A DNA stretch of 64,000 nt. Origin: Ideonella oryzae. GTDB taxonomy: Bacteria > Pseudomonadota > Gammaproteobacteria > Burkholderiales > Burkholderiaceae_C. The stretch spans positions 124,001 to 188,000 of the forward strand of contig NZ_JAMXMC010000006.1 in NCBI RefSeq assembly GCF_024055665.1, given 5' to 3'. Shown here piece by piece: positions 10,595-21,826 of the stretch. The notes beneath the pieces were generated by a model that did no database searches, was not told the DNA's origin, and saw only the letters and a list, made by a program, of their open reading frames with translations. The number at the start of each line of letters is the position of its first letter. The first letter of the stretch is position 1. The position numbers and the translations under genes were made by a program.

Positions 10595-11107
10595 TCATGT
10601 GAAGGGATCGCCACCGTCCAGCGGCCGTCCCATCGCCACAAAGCCCTCCGGCAGGGCCTGCAGGCTGCGCACCGTCCGGAAGCCCAGGCGGCGGTAGAAG
10701 CCCTCGGCCCCGGGCGCCGCCACCAGGCGCAGCAGCGGCCGGTCGGTGCGGCCGTGGCTGGCCCGCCAGGCCGCCTGCACCAGGGCACGGCCCAGGCCCC
10801 GGCCCTGCCAGTCCGGCGCCACATAGAGGCTGCAGAGCTGCCAGTGCTCACGCACCAGCACCATGCCCACCACCTCGCCCTGCGGACCGCGGGCCAGCAG
10901 GTGGCAGCTGACCCCGCCGGCCTGGGCGGCATCCAGCCAGCCGTGCAGGTGGTCTTCGGCATGGGCGCGCAGCAGGGCCTGCTGGGCCCGCGTGAGGGCC
11001 GGACTGGCGGCCAGCACGGTGTCGATCAGCGCCGCCAGTGCGGCACGGTCGGCCGGCTGCGCCGGCGCCAGCGTCCAGGCGGGGGTCGAGGGCGCGGCCT
11101 CCGCCAA
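10595..11107 (-). CDS. GNAT-family N-acetyltransferase
   Basis: A 170-aa acyl-CoA N-acyltransferase. The acetyl-CoA binding motif is visible as WQGRGLGRALVQAAW (about residues 97-111), preceded by the beta strand LCSLYVAPD and followed by FYRRLGFRTV, the usual last strand pair. The acceptor substrate cannot be read from sequence. It is immediately downstream (2 bp) of a 119-aa hypothetical and of the Cca-like protein, suggesting a three-gene transcript. Confidence 0.85.
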   Translation of the reverse strand: MAEAAPSTPAWTLAPAQPADRAALAALIDTVLAASPALTRAQQALLRAHAEDHLHGWLDAAQAGGVSCHLLARGPQGEVVGMVLVREHWQLCSLYVAPDWQGRGLGRALVQAAWRASHGRTDRPLLRLVAAPGAEGFYRRLGFRTVRSLQALPEGFVAMGRPLDGGDPFT

Positions 11108-11109
11108 GG

Positions 11110-11469
11110 TCAGTACTGGATCTCGAACCAGTCGGGCTCCTGGGCTCGCAGCTGGTCCAGCAGCACCAGGGTGGCGGGCAACAGACCGCAGACGGCGTAC
11201 CAGACGATGTCGCGGCGCTGCGGGTCGCGCTGCCGCAGGGCCTGCAGCAGCGCCCCCCAGCCGGTCCAGTCCACCTGGGGCAGGCGCAGCATGACCACCG
11301 GCGGCAGGTGGGCCAGGGTGGTGGCCACGTTGAGCAGGTGGTCCTCGATGGCGGCCAGCGTGTTGGGGCTGGCGAAAAGCTCGTCGGCCCCGCCTTCCAG
11401 GGCCACCACCAGCTTGAGCGCCTGCTGCCCGCTGGTGTGCACGATGTCGAACAGGGCCTTGGCGTACAT
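11110..11469 (-). CDS. Hypothetical protein, 119 aa
   Basis: I do not recognise this family. The protein is predicted mostly helical and soluble, rich in Leu, Ala and Gln, with no cysteine cluster, signal peptide or membrane segment. The Met start at 11469 has a GGAG ribosome site about 8 bp upstream and is the first sensible start after the preceding gene ends 14 bp away. Tight spacing to the Cca-like gene on one side and the GNAT gene on the other implies co-expression, and good GC3 codon bias supports it being real. Confidence 0.65.
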   Translation of the reverse strand: MYAKALFDIVHTSGQQALKLVVALEGGADELFASPNTLAAIEDHLLNVATTLAHLPPVVMLRLPQVDWTGWGALLQALRQRDPQRRDIVWYAVCGLLPATLVLLDQLRAQEPDWFEIQY

Positions 11470-11483
11470 GGGGGGCTCCGATC

Positions 11484-12326
11484 TCAGGACTGGGGAGGCA
11501 GGGTGGCGGTCAGGCCGCCGCTCAGGGCCTGGTGCACGGCCTGGGCGCGGCGCAGCTGGGCCGCCTCGGCATCCAGACCGGCCACCGGGGTGGCGCGGCA
11601 GGCGGCCAGCGCCCGGCGCAAGCGCTCGGCCTTGGGGTAGTCCTGCGGCCGATGGCCGGGGTAGGCCGCGAAGTCGCAGGTGCACAGCAGCAGCAGGTCC
11701 TCGAAGCGCTCGGGCCGCCCCAGCGCGTCCAGCCGTTCCAGCAGGGCCGTGATGGCGCCGGCCCGCAGGTCGCTGGCCCGGTGCACCCGCTCCATCTCGT
11801 CGATGGCCAGGCGGGCCAGGTCCAGCGTGGCCCCGGGCCAGGCCAGTCGGGTCGACAGGTCGTCCACGATCGCCTGGGCGCGCTGCTCGTGCTTGTAGTG
11901 GCTGGGCCAGATCTCGCGCGGGCTGCCAGGCTTGCCCAGGGGCACCAGCAGCGCGGCCAGGCGCACGGACAAGGGCGCGTCCGCCCGCGCGGTCTCGCTC
12001 AGCAGGGCCAGCAGGTGCTCGCCCGCATCCACCGGGGTGGGCAGGTCGCACAGCTCGGGCACGCCGAACAAGGCGTTCACCTCGGGCAGCCACTGGCGCA
12101 GCACCCCGCCCTCGCGCAAGGCCTGCACGAAATGCCCGGGCTGCGGCGCCATCAGGCCCTCGGCCAGCAGGGCCCAGCCCTGCTCGGGTGACAGGGGCTG
12201 CAGCGACAGGCCCAGCGCCACTTCGGCCCAGGCGGGTCGTTCCTGCGCGGGAATGCCGGGCGGATCCCGGTGTGCCGCAGTCAGCGCCAGACGCCACAGC
12301 AGGAAAGGCCAGGAAGAAGAGGTCAT
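11484..12326 (-). CDS. Headless Cca-like HD/RNA-binding protein (degenerate HD)
   Basis: A 280-aa protein whose body resembles the C-terminal part of the CCA-adding tRNA nucleotidyltransferase of gammaproteobacterial type: a neck-like FVQALREGGVLRQWLPEVNALFGVP segment (about residues 66-90), then an HD-domain-like region and a PQDYPKAERLRR tail. The catalytic nucleotidyltransferase head is absent. The metal-binding HD pair of CHDLGK reads LVPLGK (residues 127-132), so both ligands are lost, while H104 and the WPSHYKH segment remain. It is therefore probably not a phosphohydrolase or CCA enzyme; an RNA-binding role is possible. A reading frame continues upstream, so the start is uncertain (no strong ribosome site). 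Confidence 0.65.
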   Translation of the reverse strand: MTSSSWPFLLWRLALTAAHRDPPGIPAQERPAWAEVALGLSLQPLSPEQGWALLAEGLMAPQPGHFVQALREGGVLRQWLPEVNALFGVPELCDLPTPVDAGEHLLALLSETARADAPLSVRLAALLVPLGKPGSPREIWPSHYKHEQRAQAIVDDLSTRLAWPGATLDLARLAIDEMERVHRASDLRAGAITALLERLDALGRPERFEDLLLLCTCDFAAYPGHRPQDYPKAERLRRALAACRATPVAGLDAEAAQLRRAQAVHQALSGGLTATLPPQS

Positions 12327-12707
12327 GACAGGAGCCGCCGGACCGGCGCAACGCTTCAGGTGGGAAGAAGCGGGCGTGACATGGGCAGGGTCTTCTTCTT
12401 GTCGGCTTGGCCACATTCCGCACACCGCGGCCTCGGGGGCGCCCCCGGTCCGCAGTTGCAGCAGCCACCAAGCAGAAACCGCGCCAGAAGTGAGGCTGTT
12501 CGTGGCCCGGCCGCATCACATGTGCGATGAACGCGCAGGACATCCCCCCGATAGAGGAGGCCCCCCCTGCGCAGCCCCCGTCTGACGGCCCAGACTCGGT
12601 CATGAGCCACCCCTGGGTGGCCGGCGTCCGAGACCAGGCCCTTGCAGCCGACGGTCGGCGCCGCGTCCCCCAAGACCCAGGCGCTGTGCCCAGCGCCCAA
12701 GATCCAC
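12327..12707. promoter_or_regulatory. Divergent intergenic region with a 14-bp palindrome
   Basis: About 380 bp separating the leftward Cca-like gene from the rightward solute-binding gene. Several long reading frames cross it on both strands but all are arginine/proline/glycine-rich and lack starts with ribosome sites, so I call no gene. A perfect palindrome CGGGGGCGCCCCCG occupies 12434-12447. Base composition is less regular than in the flanking genes. Promoters for both directions presumably lie here. Confidence 0.4.
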
Positions 12708-13531
12708 ATGCCGCGCATCGGACGACGAGCTCTGTTGGGAACCTTCGCCGTGCTGGCCACGGGCGGCGCCGTGGCCTGGTGGGAGTACCTGGGCCAGGAC
12801 GACTCCCTGGCCCGCGTGCGACAAGCCGGCGTGCTGCGCGTCGGCTACGCGCTGGAAGCCCCCTATGCACTGCTCGATCCCCTGGGGCAGCCCACCGGTG
12901 AATCGCCGGAGGTAGCGCGCGCCGTGGCCCGGCATCTGGGCCTGCGCACGGCGTGGATCCTCACCAGCTTCGACCACCTCATTCCCGACCTGCTGGCCGA
13001 TCGCTTCGACCTGATCGCCGCGGGCATGTTCATCACCCCGGAGCGGTCCAGCCTGCTGCGCTTTTCCCGCCCCACCCTGCGGGTACGGCCCGGTTGGCTG
13101 ACCCTGTCGAGCCGGTCGCTGACCCTGGACTACTCGGCGGTCCAGCCCAGCGCCAGCTTCCGCATTGCGGTGCTGCAGGGCTCGGCCGAGGAGACGCTGT
13201 TCCGTCAACGCCGGGTGCCGGAGGCCGGCCTGCTGTCGGTGGCCGATGCCCGCAGTGGCCAGACGGCCGTGCTGCTGGGGCAGGCCAGCGCCCTGGCCCT
13301 GTCGCTGCCCACGGTGCGGGCCATGGCCCTGTCTTCGGAGGGGCGCCTGGCCGCCCGCCCCGCCATGGGCCCCGGCACGCCGACCGAGCAGGTCGCCCTG
13401 GCCCTGCGCCGGACCGACACCGCGCTGGCCGATGCCATCGACCAGGCCCTGGCCGGCTACCTGGGCAGCCCCGCTCATCTGGACCTGCTGGCCCGCTTCG
13501 GCCTGGGCCCCGAGGATCTCCCGACATCCCC

Positions 13532-13535
<4 letters not shown>
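12708..13535 (+). CDS. Solute-binding protein (SBP_bac_3 type), probable sensory partner of the kinase
   Basis: A 275-aa amino-acid-type periplasmic binding protein. The Met at 12708 begins a short basic N-terminus with paired arginines (GRRALLG) and a hydrophobic stretch, i.e. a Tat-like or uncleaved signal anchor. The mature part opens with [18 protein letters not shown], the standard first strand of family-3 binding proteins, and has [15 protein letters not shown]. Its stop overlaps the start of the hybrid histidine kinase gene by 4 bp (ATGA), and no ABC permease or ATPase is nearby. This argues that it presents a ligand to the kinase or serves as a sensor module instead of feeding a transporter. 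Ligand unknown. Confidence 0.78.
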
Positions 13536-17038
<3,503 letters not shown>

Positions 17039-17061
17039 AGCGGTAACAGAAGGTGATCCAA

Positions 17062-17084
17062 ACAGGCTCATTCGCCGAGCCTGT
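17062..17084 (+). terminator. Hairpin after the kinase gene
   Basis: A perfect 8-bp stem (ACAGGCTC / GAGCCTGT) with a 7-nt loop, 24 bp past the kinase stop codon. There is no T-tract after it, so it may act as a weak terminator or an mRNA-stabilising hairpin. Confidence 0.5.
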
Positions 17085-17364
17085 CATCCACTGAAGAAGC
17101 CGTCCCACGAGGACGCTGCACTGCAGCATCCCGGGTGTGTCCCCTGAACACAGGACAGCCCCCCAAGCGGGGGTAGACCACAGCACGGCCCGGCGCACCT
17201 AATCTCCCCCTGTCAGCCGGAACGAGCAGAACGAGCAGCACGCGCCTTCAACTGGCTCGCCCTGCTCCAGCAGTTCTTCTGGCGGCATGCAGTACCCACC
17301 GTCCCGATCCACCGCGGCACGGCCCCGGGTCCCGGAGGCCCTGCCCATTGCCAGGAGACACAGC
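17085..17364 (+). promoter_or_regulatory. Structured leader region of the eCIS operon
   Basis: Gene-free stretch ahead of the sheath gene. It holds a run of small inverted repeats: GCTGC-ACT-GCAGC at 17115-17127, a TGTCC...GGACA pair around a CCTG-AACA-CAGG core at 17138-17157, and CCCCC-AAGC-GGGGG at 17160-17173. A clear -35/-10 pair cannot be picked out by eye. The sheath ribosome site AGGAGA is at 17353-17358. The reading frame of the sheath gene stays open upstream to 17287, but the good ribosome site and the family's usual MPxYLHPGVY start fix the start at 17365. Confidence 0.45.
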
Positions 17365-19278
17365 ATGCCCAGCTACCTGCACCCTGGGGTCTACATGGAA
17401 GAGATCCCCAGTGGCGCCAAGCCGATCGAAGGGGTGTCCACCTCGATCGCCGCGCTGATCGGCGGCACCACCGAAGGCCCCATCGGCGAGCCGGTGCTGG
17501 TGCACAGCTGGGACGACTACAAGGCCCGGTTCGGCGGCATCCACAGCGAGACCGACGCCCTGGCCATCGCCGCCTTCAACTTCTTCCTCAACGGCGGGCG
17601 CGACGCCTACATCGCCCGCCTCGCCGACAACGCCCACACCGCCGCGCTGCCCGCCGGCGCCCTGCCCGGCCGCAGCGGCGGCACGGCCACCGCCACCAGC
17701 GTGCTGAGCCTGAGCGCCACCAGCGCCGGGGTCTGGGGCAACGCGCTGCGCGTGAAGGCCACGCCCGCCGCCAGTGGCGTGCGCTTCAAGCTCGACGTGC
17801 TGCTGCACGACAGCGCCAGCAACACCGACACCCTGCTGGAAAGCTTTGCCACCCTGTCGATGGACAGCTCGGACCCGGCCTACGCCCCCGTGGTGATCAA
17901 CGGCGGGTCGCGCTACCTGCGGGCCGAGCTGGCCACCGAGCTCCAGAACAACCCGGGCACCTACTATCTGGCCGGCGAGAGCGTCAGCGGCGATCTCTCC
18001 GGCCTGGACTGGTCCACCGTGCTGCCCACGATGAGCCTGACGCTCAACATCGACAACCTGGGCCCGCAGACCCTCACGCTGGGCCCGGCCGCCGACGGCG
18101 CCTACAGCAGCGCCAGCGACGTGACCCAGGCCATCACCGCCAAGGTGCTGGCCCTGGGCAGTGCCTACACCGGCTTTGCCTGCACCTTCGGGGGCGACAA
18201 CAAGCTGCACCTGGCCTCCGGCAGCAAGACGGCCTTCTCCGCGGTGGTGGTGCGTCCCGGCCCGCTGGCCACCCTGCTGAAGCTGGGCACGGGCAACGGC
18301 GGCACCGAACTGCACGGCGCCCGCGACGTGGTGCCGCGCGACAACGGGCTGCAGGCGTTCACGCTGGGCAGCGATGGCGACGCCCCCACGGCCGACACCT
18401 ACGCCAGCTTCTTCACCCGCCTGGCCAAGGTGCGCGACGTCAACATCGTGCTGCTGCCCGGCCAGACGCTGGACCCCAGCGGCGCCGCCAACCCGGTGAT
18501 CGACCAGGCCATCACCCACTGCGAGAGCACCGCCAACCGCATGCTGCTGGTGGACCCGCCGGCCGGCACCGAGCTGGACACCGCCGGCAAGGTGCAGGCC
18601 CTGAGCCCGCCCACCTCCACCTACACCGCGCTCTACTACCCCTGGGTGCGCATCGCCAACCCCTTCTACAACCGCGACACCCACCCCACCGCGTCCACCA
18701 CGCTGCTGGCCGCCCCCTCGGCCTTTGCGGCCGGCATCTGGGCCCGCACCGACGGCACCCGCGGCGTCTGGAAGGCCCCGGCCGGCGTGGAAGCCACCGT
18801 GCGCGGCATGGCCGGCCTGGAGTTCCAGGTCGAGGACGGCGAGCAGGACCAGCTCAACCCCGAGGGCGTGAACTGCCTGCGCAAGCTGCCCAGCTACGGC
18901 GCGGTGCTGTGGGGCACCCGCACCCTGTCCACCAAGGCCAACCCCGAGTGGCGCTACGTGCCGGTGCGGCGCACCGCGCTCTACATCGAGAGCAGCATCT
19001 ACAACGGCATCCAGTGGGCGGTGTTCGAGCCCAACGACCACCGGCTCTGGTCCTCGCTGCGCGCCAATGTCGGCGCCTTCATGGACGGCCTGTTCCGCGC
19101 CGGTGCCTTCCAGGGCCAGAAGGCCTCGGACGCCTACTTCGTGCGCTGCGGCCTGGGTGACACCATGACCCAGGACGACATCGACCGCGGCATGGTCATC
19201 GCCATCGTCGGCTTCGCCCCGCTCAAGCCGGCCGAGTTCGTGATCGTGCGCATCCAGCAGAAGGTGGGCCAGTCCTGA
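17365..19278 (+). CDS. eCIS contractile sheath protein (phage tail sheath, Afp2/Pvc2-like)
   Basis: A 637-aa tail sheath protein forming the contractile outer tube that drives injection. The N terminus PSYLHPGVYMEEI is the hallmark start of this family, followed by VSTSIAALIGGTTEGP. The C-terminal third carries WKAPAG-type and VNCLRKLPSYGAVLWGTRTLS segments and ends with FVIVRIQQKVGQS, as in sheaths where the C-terminal strand interlocks subunits. It is the only sheath gene; Photorhabdus and Serratia systems usually have two to four. It is followed after 68 bp by the tube gene, the universal order in contractile systems. Confidence 0.95.
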   Translation: MPSYLHPGVYMEEIPSGAKPIEGVSTSIAALIGGTTEGPIGEPVLVHSWDDYKARFGGIHSETDALAIAAFNFFLNGGRDAYIARLADNAHTAALPAGALPGRSGGTATATSVLSLSATSAGVWGNALRVKATPAASGVRFKLDVLLHDSASNTDTLLESFATLSMDSSDPAYAPVVINGGSRYLRAELATELQNNPGTYYLAGESVSGDLSGLDWSTVLPTMSLTLNIDNLGPQTLTLGPAADGAYSSASDVTQAITAKVLALGSAYTGFACTFGGDNKLHLASGSKTAFSAVVVRPGPLATLLKLGTGNGGTELHGARDVVPRDNGLQAFTLGSDGDAPTADTYASFFTRLAKVRDVNIVLLPGQTLDPSGAANPVIDQAITHCESTANRMLLVDPPAGTELDTAGKVQALSPPTSTYTALYYPWVRIANPFYNRDTHPTASTTLLAAPSAFAAGIWARTDGTRGVWKAPAGVEATVRGMAGLEFQVEDGEQDQLNPEGVNCLRKLPSYGAVLWGTRTLSTKANPEWRYVPVRRTALYIESSIYNGIQWAVFEPNDHRLWSSLRANVGAFMDGLFRAGAFQGQKASDAYFVRCGLGDTMTQDDIDRGMVIAIVGFAPLKPAEFVIVRIQQKVGQS

Positions 19279-19346
19279 GGGACACGCCCCGCCGACCCCA
19301 CCCGCGCCGATCCTGGCCCCTGTCCTTTCCCTGAGGAGACCCTCCC

Positions 19347-19856
19347 ATGGCCGCTCCGATGTTCCCGGTCAACGCGCACCGGCACGACCCCTACCGCACC
19401 TTCAAGTTCCAGATCCTCATCGACGGCAAGCCCGTGGCCGGGCTCAAGAAGATGGGCGCGCTCAAGCGCAAGACCGAGGCCATCAAGTGGCGCACCGCCG
19501 GGGACCCGAGCAAGGAACGCATCCTGCCCGGCGGCACCAGCTACGAGCCCGTCACGCTGGAGCAGGGCCTGTCGCACGACCCGGTGTTCGAGGGCTGGGC
19601 CAACCTGGTCAACAACGTCGAGGGCGACGCGGCCATGTCCCTGAAGAACTTCCGCAAGGACATCGTCATCAACGTGCTGAACCTGCAGGGCCAGGTCGCG
19701 CTGTCCTACAAGCTCTTCCGCGCCTGGGTGTCCGAGTACCAGGCCCTGCCCGAGCTGGACGCCGGCGCGATGAACACCGTGGGCATCCAGACCCTCACGC
19801 TGCAGCACGAAGGTTGGCAGCGTGACACCGCGGTGGCCGAGCCGGTCGAGAGCTGA
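19347..19856 (+). CDS. eCIS inner tube protein (T4 gp19 / Afp1-like)
   Basis: A 169-aa tube protein of the T4-like tail tube family, which stacks in hexameric rings inside the sheath and conducts the payload. Visible landmarks: DPYRTFKFQILIDGKPVAG near the N terminus, a GGTSYEPVTLEQGLSHD loop and an NVEGDAAMSLKNFRKDI segment. Length is standard. A strong ribosome site GAGGAG lies 8-9 bp before the start. Only one tube gene of this type is present in the cluster; a second, divergent tube-like protein is encoded at 24499. Confidence 0.93.
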   Translation: MAAPMFPVNAHRHDPYRTFKFQILIDGKPVAGLKKMGALKRKTEAIKWRTAGDPSKERILPGGTSYEPVTLEQGLSHDPVFEGWANLVNNVEGDAAMSLKNFRKDIVINVLNLQGQVALSYKLFRAWVSEYQALPELDAGAMNTVGIQTLTLQHEGWQRDTAVAEPVES

Positions 19857-19882
19857 GCCCCCGGACCCGACCGTCTCCCGTC

Positions 19883-20734
19883 ATGAATGCGCTGGCTGCC
19901 CCCACCGATCTCCCGCCGCTGCCTGGCGGGCTGGTCGAGCACGGCCAGCGCCGGCGGGACTGGGCCTTCCATCCGCTCACCGGGGCGCTGGAGCTGGCCC
20001 TGGCCGAGGCGAGTGAAGGTGCCCAGGACACCCCCGGCGCCGTGACCGCGGTGCTCAGCCAGGCCCTGGCCCGGCTGGCGGGCGAATCGCCCCTGCCTGG
20101 CCGGGTGGCGGCCCTGTGCCTGGCCGACCGCCAGTTCCTGATGCGCCAGCTCGCCCAGCACCTGGACGAGGACCTCGGCGCACCCACCCCGCAGTGGCTC
20201 AGCAGCCGCTGCCCGGCCTGCGGCGCGCGCTTCGACTTCGCGCTGGACACGGCCGCCCTGCCCGTCACCGAGGCCGGCCCCGGCTACCCCTGGGCCGAAC
20301 TGACCGGCGAGGACGGCGTATTGCGGCGCTTTCGCCTGCCGGTGGGCGCCGACCTGTCGGAGCTGGCCCGCCAACCCGACGACACGGTCGAAGCCTGGCT
20401 GCTGCGGCGCCTGGCCGAAGCGCCCGACACCCTGCCCCTGCACGACCCCGCGCAGATCGGCGCCTGGGCGGCGCGGGTCGAAGCCGCGCTGGACGCCATC
20501 GCCCCGGCCCTGGTGCTGCAGGTGCAGGCCGCCTGCCCCGAATGCGGCACCGCCCATGCGGTCGACCTGGACCCCTACGGCGCTCTGCGCCAAGCGCCCG
20601 ACGCCCTGCTGCTGCAGGTGCACCGCCTGGCCTGGCACTACCACTGGTCGGAGGCCGAGATCCTGGCCCTGCCCCGGCCGCGCCGCCTGCGCTATCTGCA
20701 GCTGATCGACCAGACCCGCGGCCTGTCGGCCTGA
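19883..20734 (+). CDS. T4 gp26-like baseplate assembly protein with two CxxC zinc-finger pairs
   Basis: A 283-aa protein. The C-terminal segment LHRLAWHYHWSEAEILALP...RRLRYLQLI (last ~45 residues) matches the short T4 gp26/gp51-type baseplate hub assembly family seen in eCIS clusters. Ahead of it are two cysteine pairs, SRCPACG (C110, C113) and AACPECG (C217, C220), which together could form a single zinc site across the sequence. The position after the tube gene is usual for this component. Probably an assembly factor or minor baseplate component; the role of zinc is inference. Confidence 0.75.
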   Translation: MNALAAPTDLPPLPGGLVEHGQRRRDWAFHPLTGALELALAEASEGAQDTPGAVTAVLSQALARLAGESPLPGRVAALCLADRQFLMRQLAQHLDEDLGAPTPQWLSSRCPACGARFDFALDTAALPVTEAGPGYPWAELTGEDGVLRRFRLPVGADLSELARQPDDTVEAWLLRRLAEAPDTLPLHDPAQIGAWAARVEAALDAIAPALVLQVQAACPECGTAHAVDLDPYGALRQAPDALLLQVHRLAWHYHWSEAEILALPRPRRLRYLQLIDQTRGLSA

Positions 20735-20745
20735 GGGCACGCACC

Positions 20746-21810
20746 ATGGGTCTCTTCCACGACACCCTGCGCGACGCGCGCCGCCCCCTGTCCACCGACC
20801 GGGGCGGCTGGGTGCGCCGCGCGGCCGCACTGCCCGAGGGCGAAACGCCCGAGGAGTCCCCCATCGAACCGCCGGCCCCGCCCGAGGGCGGCCTGCAGAC
20901 GGTGTTCCGGTTTCAGAAGGCGGGGGCTGCCGTGGCTGCGGCAGACCTCCGGGAGGCGTCACACCAGAAAGCGGATGGAAAACCGCCGACTGGCGACCCC
21001 TGGTCGGCAGGCACCGAGGTGGGCACACCGAGGTCGTCTGCAATGCATTCCGTGAAGGATGAACAAAGTGAAAGCACCCTGGAAACAGGGATGACCGCAT
21101 TGCCACGAGAGTCTGATGTGACGGATGCCCGTGCAGGGTCCGCAGTTCACGGTCGCCGGTCATCCTGGATGTCCGGTCCGAGGTCTGAGGTCTCCCCTGC
21201 GTCGACGAGCCTCTCTGAAGCAGAAGCATCGCCAATGAAGTCGAGCAGACATGATGTGTCGGACTTGAGCCGGGTTCCGGGTCGGGGCGCCCCTTCTGAA
21301 TTCATCTCGGCATCCGAGGCCCCGCCGGATGCCACCACCCCGGCGGGGCCCATCCCCGCGCAGGCCTGGCTCGCGGCACGGCAGCAGCGCACGCGTGCCG
21401 CCTGGGCCGAGCTGCAGCAGGAGCGGGGTGGCCCCCTCCGCACCGAGGGCCTCGATGGTCCTGGCGCCGCGCACGCAGCCCGCATCGCCACGACAGACGT
21501 GGCGCCCTCCCCGGAGGCCACCGCCCACGCGGCCGGGGCGGGCCAACCGACAGCCCCGTGGCCGGTCACGCCGCAGGCACTGAAGGACATGCCGACGATG
21601 ACGGACCGCCAACGGCCCACCGGCCCAGGCGCCAGTTCGGCGGCGGCCACTTCAGCGGCCCGCAGCGCAGTGCCGCCCGCCCCCGCCACGCTGCACATCG
21701 GCCGCATCGACATCACGGTGCAGGGCCCCGCCGCGGGTGCGCCCGCCCGCAGCCCTGCCTCCGTGGCGGACAGCGCCTACCTGAGCCGCCACTACCTGCG
21801 GCGGCTCTGA
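20746..21810 (+). CDS. Disordered eCIS-associated protein with conserved C-terminal strand
   Basis: A 354-aa protein, no known family. Residues about 1-50 are basic then proline/glutamate-rich; residues about 55-200 are rich in Ser, Glu, Asp and Lys with no predicted structure; the last 50 include LHIGRIDITVQG, a short beta element I have seen recur in proteins at this spot of eCIS clusters. The DNA of the middle (about 20,910-21,330) is visibly lower in GC and third-position bias than the rest of the operon, suggesting relaxed selection or foreign origin. Start fixed by the ATG 12 bp after the preceding stop. Possibly an adaptor between baseplate and sheath; function unknown. Confidence 0.6.
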   Translation: MGLFHDTLRDARRPLSTDRGGWVRRAAALPEGETPEESPIEPPAPPEGGLQTVFRFQKAGAAVAAADLREASHQKADGKPPTGDPWSAGTEVGTPRSSAMHSVKDEQSESTLETGMTALPRESDVTDARAGSAVHGRRSSWMSGPRSEVSPASTSLSEAEASPMKSSRHDVSDLSRVPGRGAPSEFISASEAPPDATTPAGPIPAQAWLAARQQRTRAAWAELQQERGGPLRTEGLDGPGAAHAARIATTDVAPSPEATAHAAGAGQPTAPWPVTPQALKDMPTMTDRQRPTGPGASSAAATSAARSAVPPAPATLHIGRIDITVQGPAAGAPARSPASVADSAYLSRHYLRRL

Positions 21811-21826
21811 GACCGAGGACGCGACG

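Noticed and set aside
12356-12760. Antisense small gene in the divergent region before the solute-binding gene
   Set aside because: No good start, unnatural composition and overlap with the SBP start; treated as non-coding.
17287-19041. Long antisense reading frame opposite the tail sheath gene (597 codons)
   Set aside because: High-GC genes produce long antisense frames; this one is Gly/Val/Ala/Gln-rich without domain features, while the plus-strand sheath is unmistakable.
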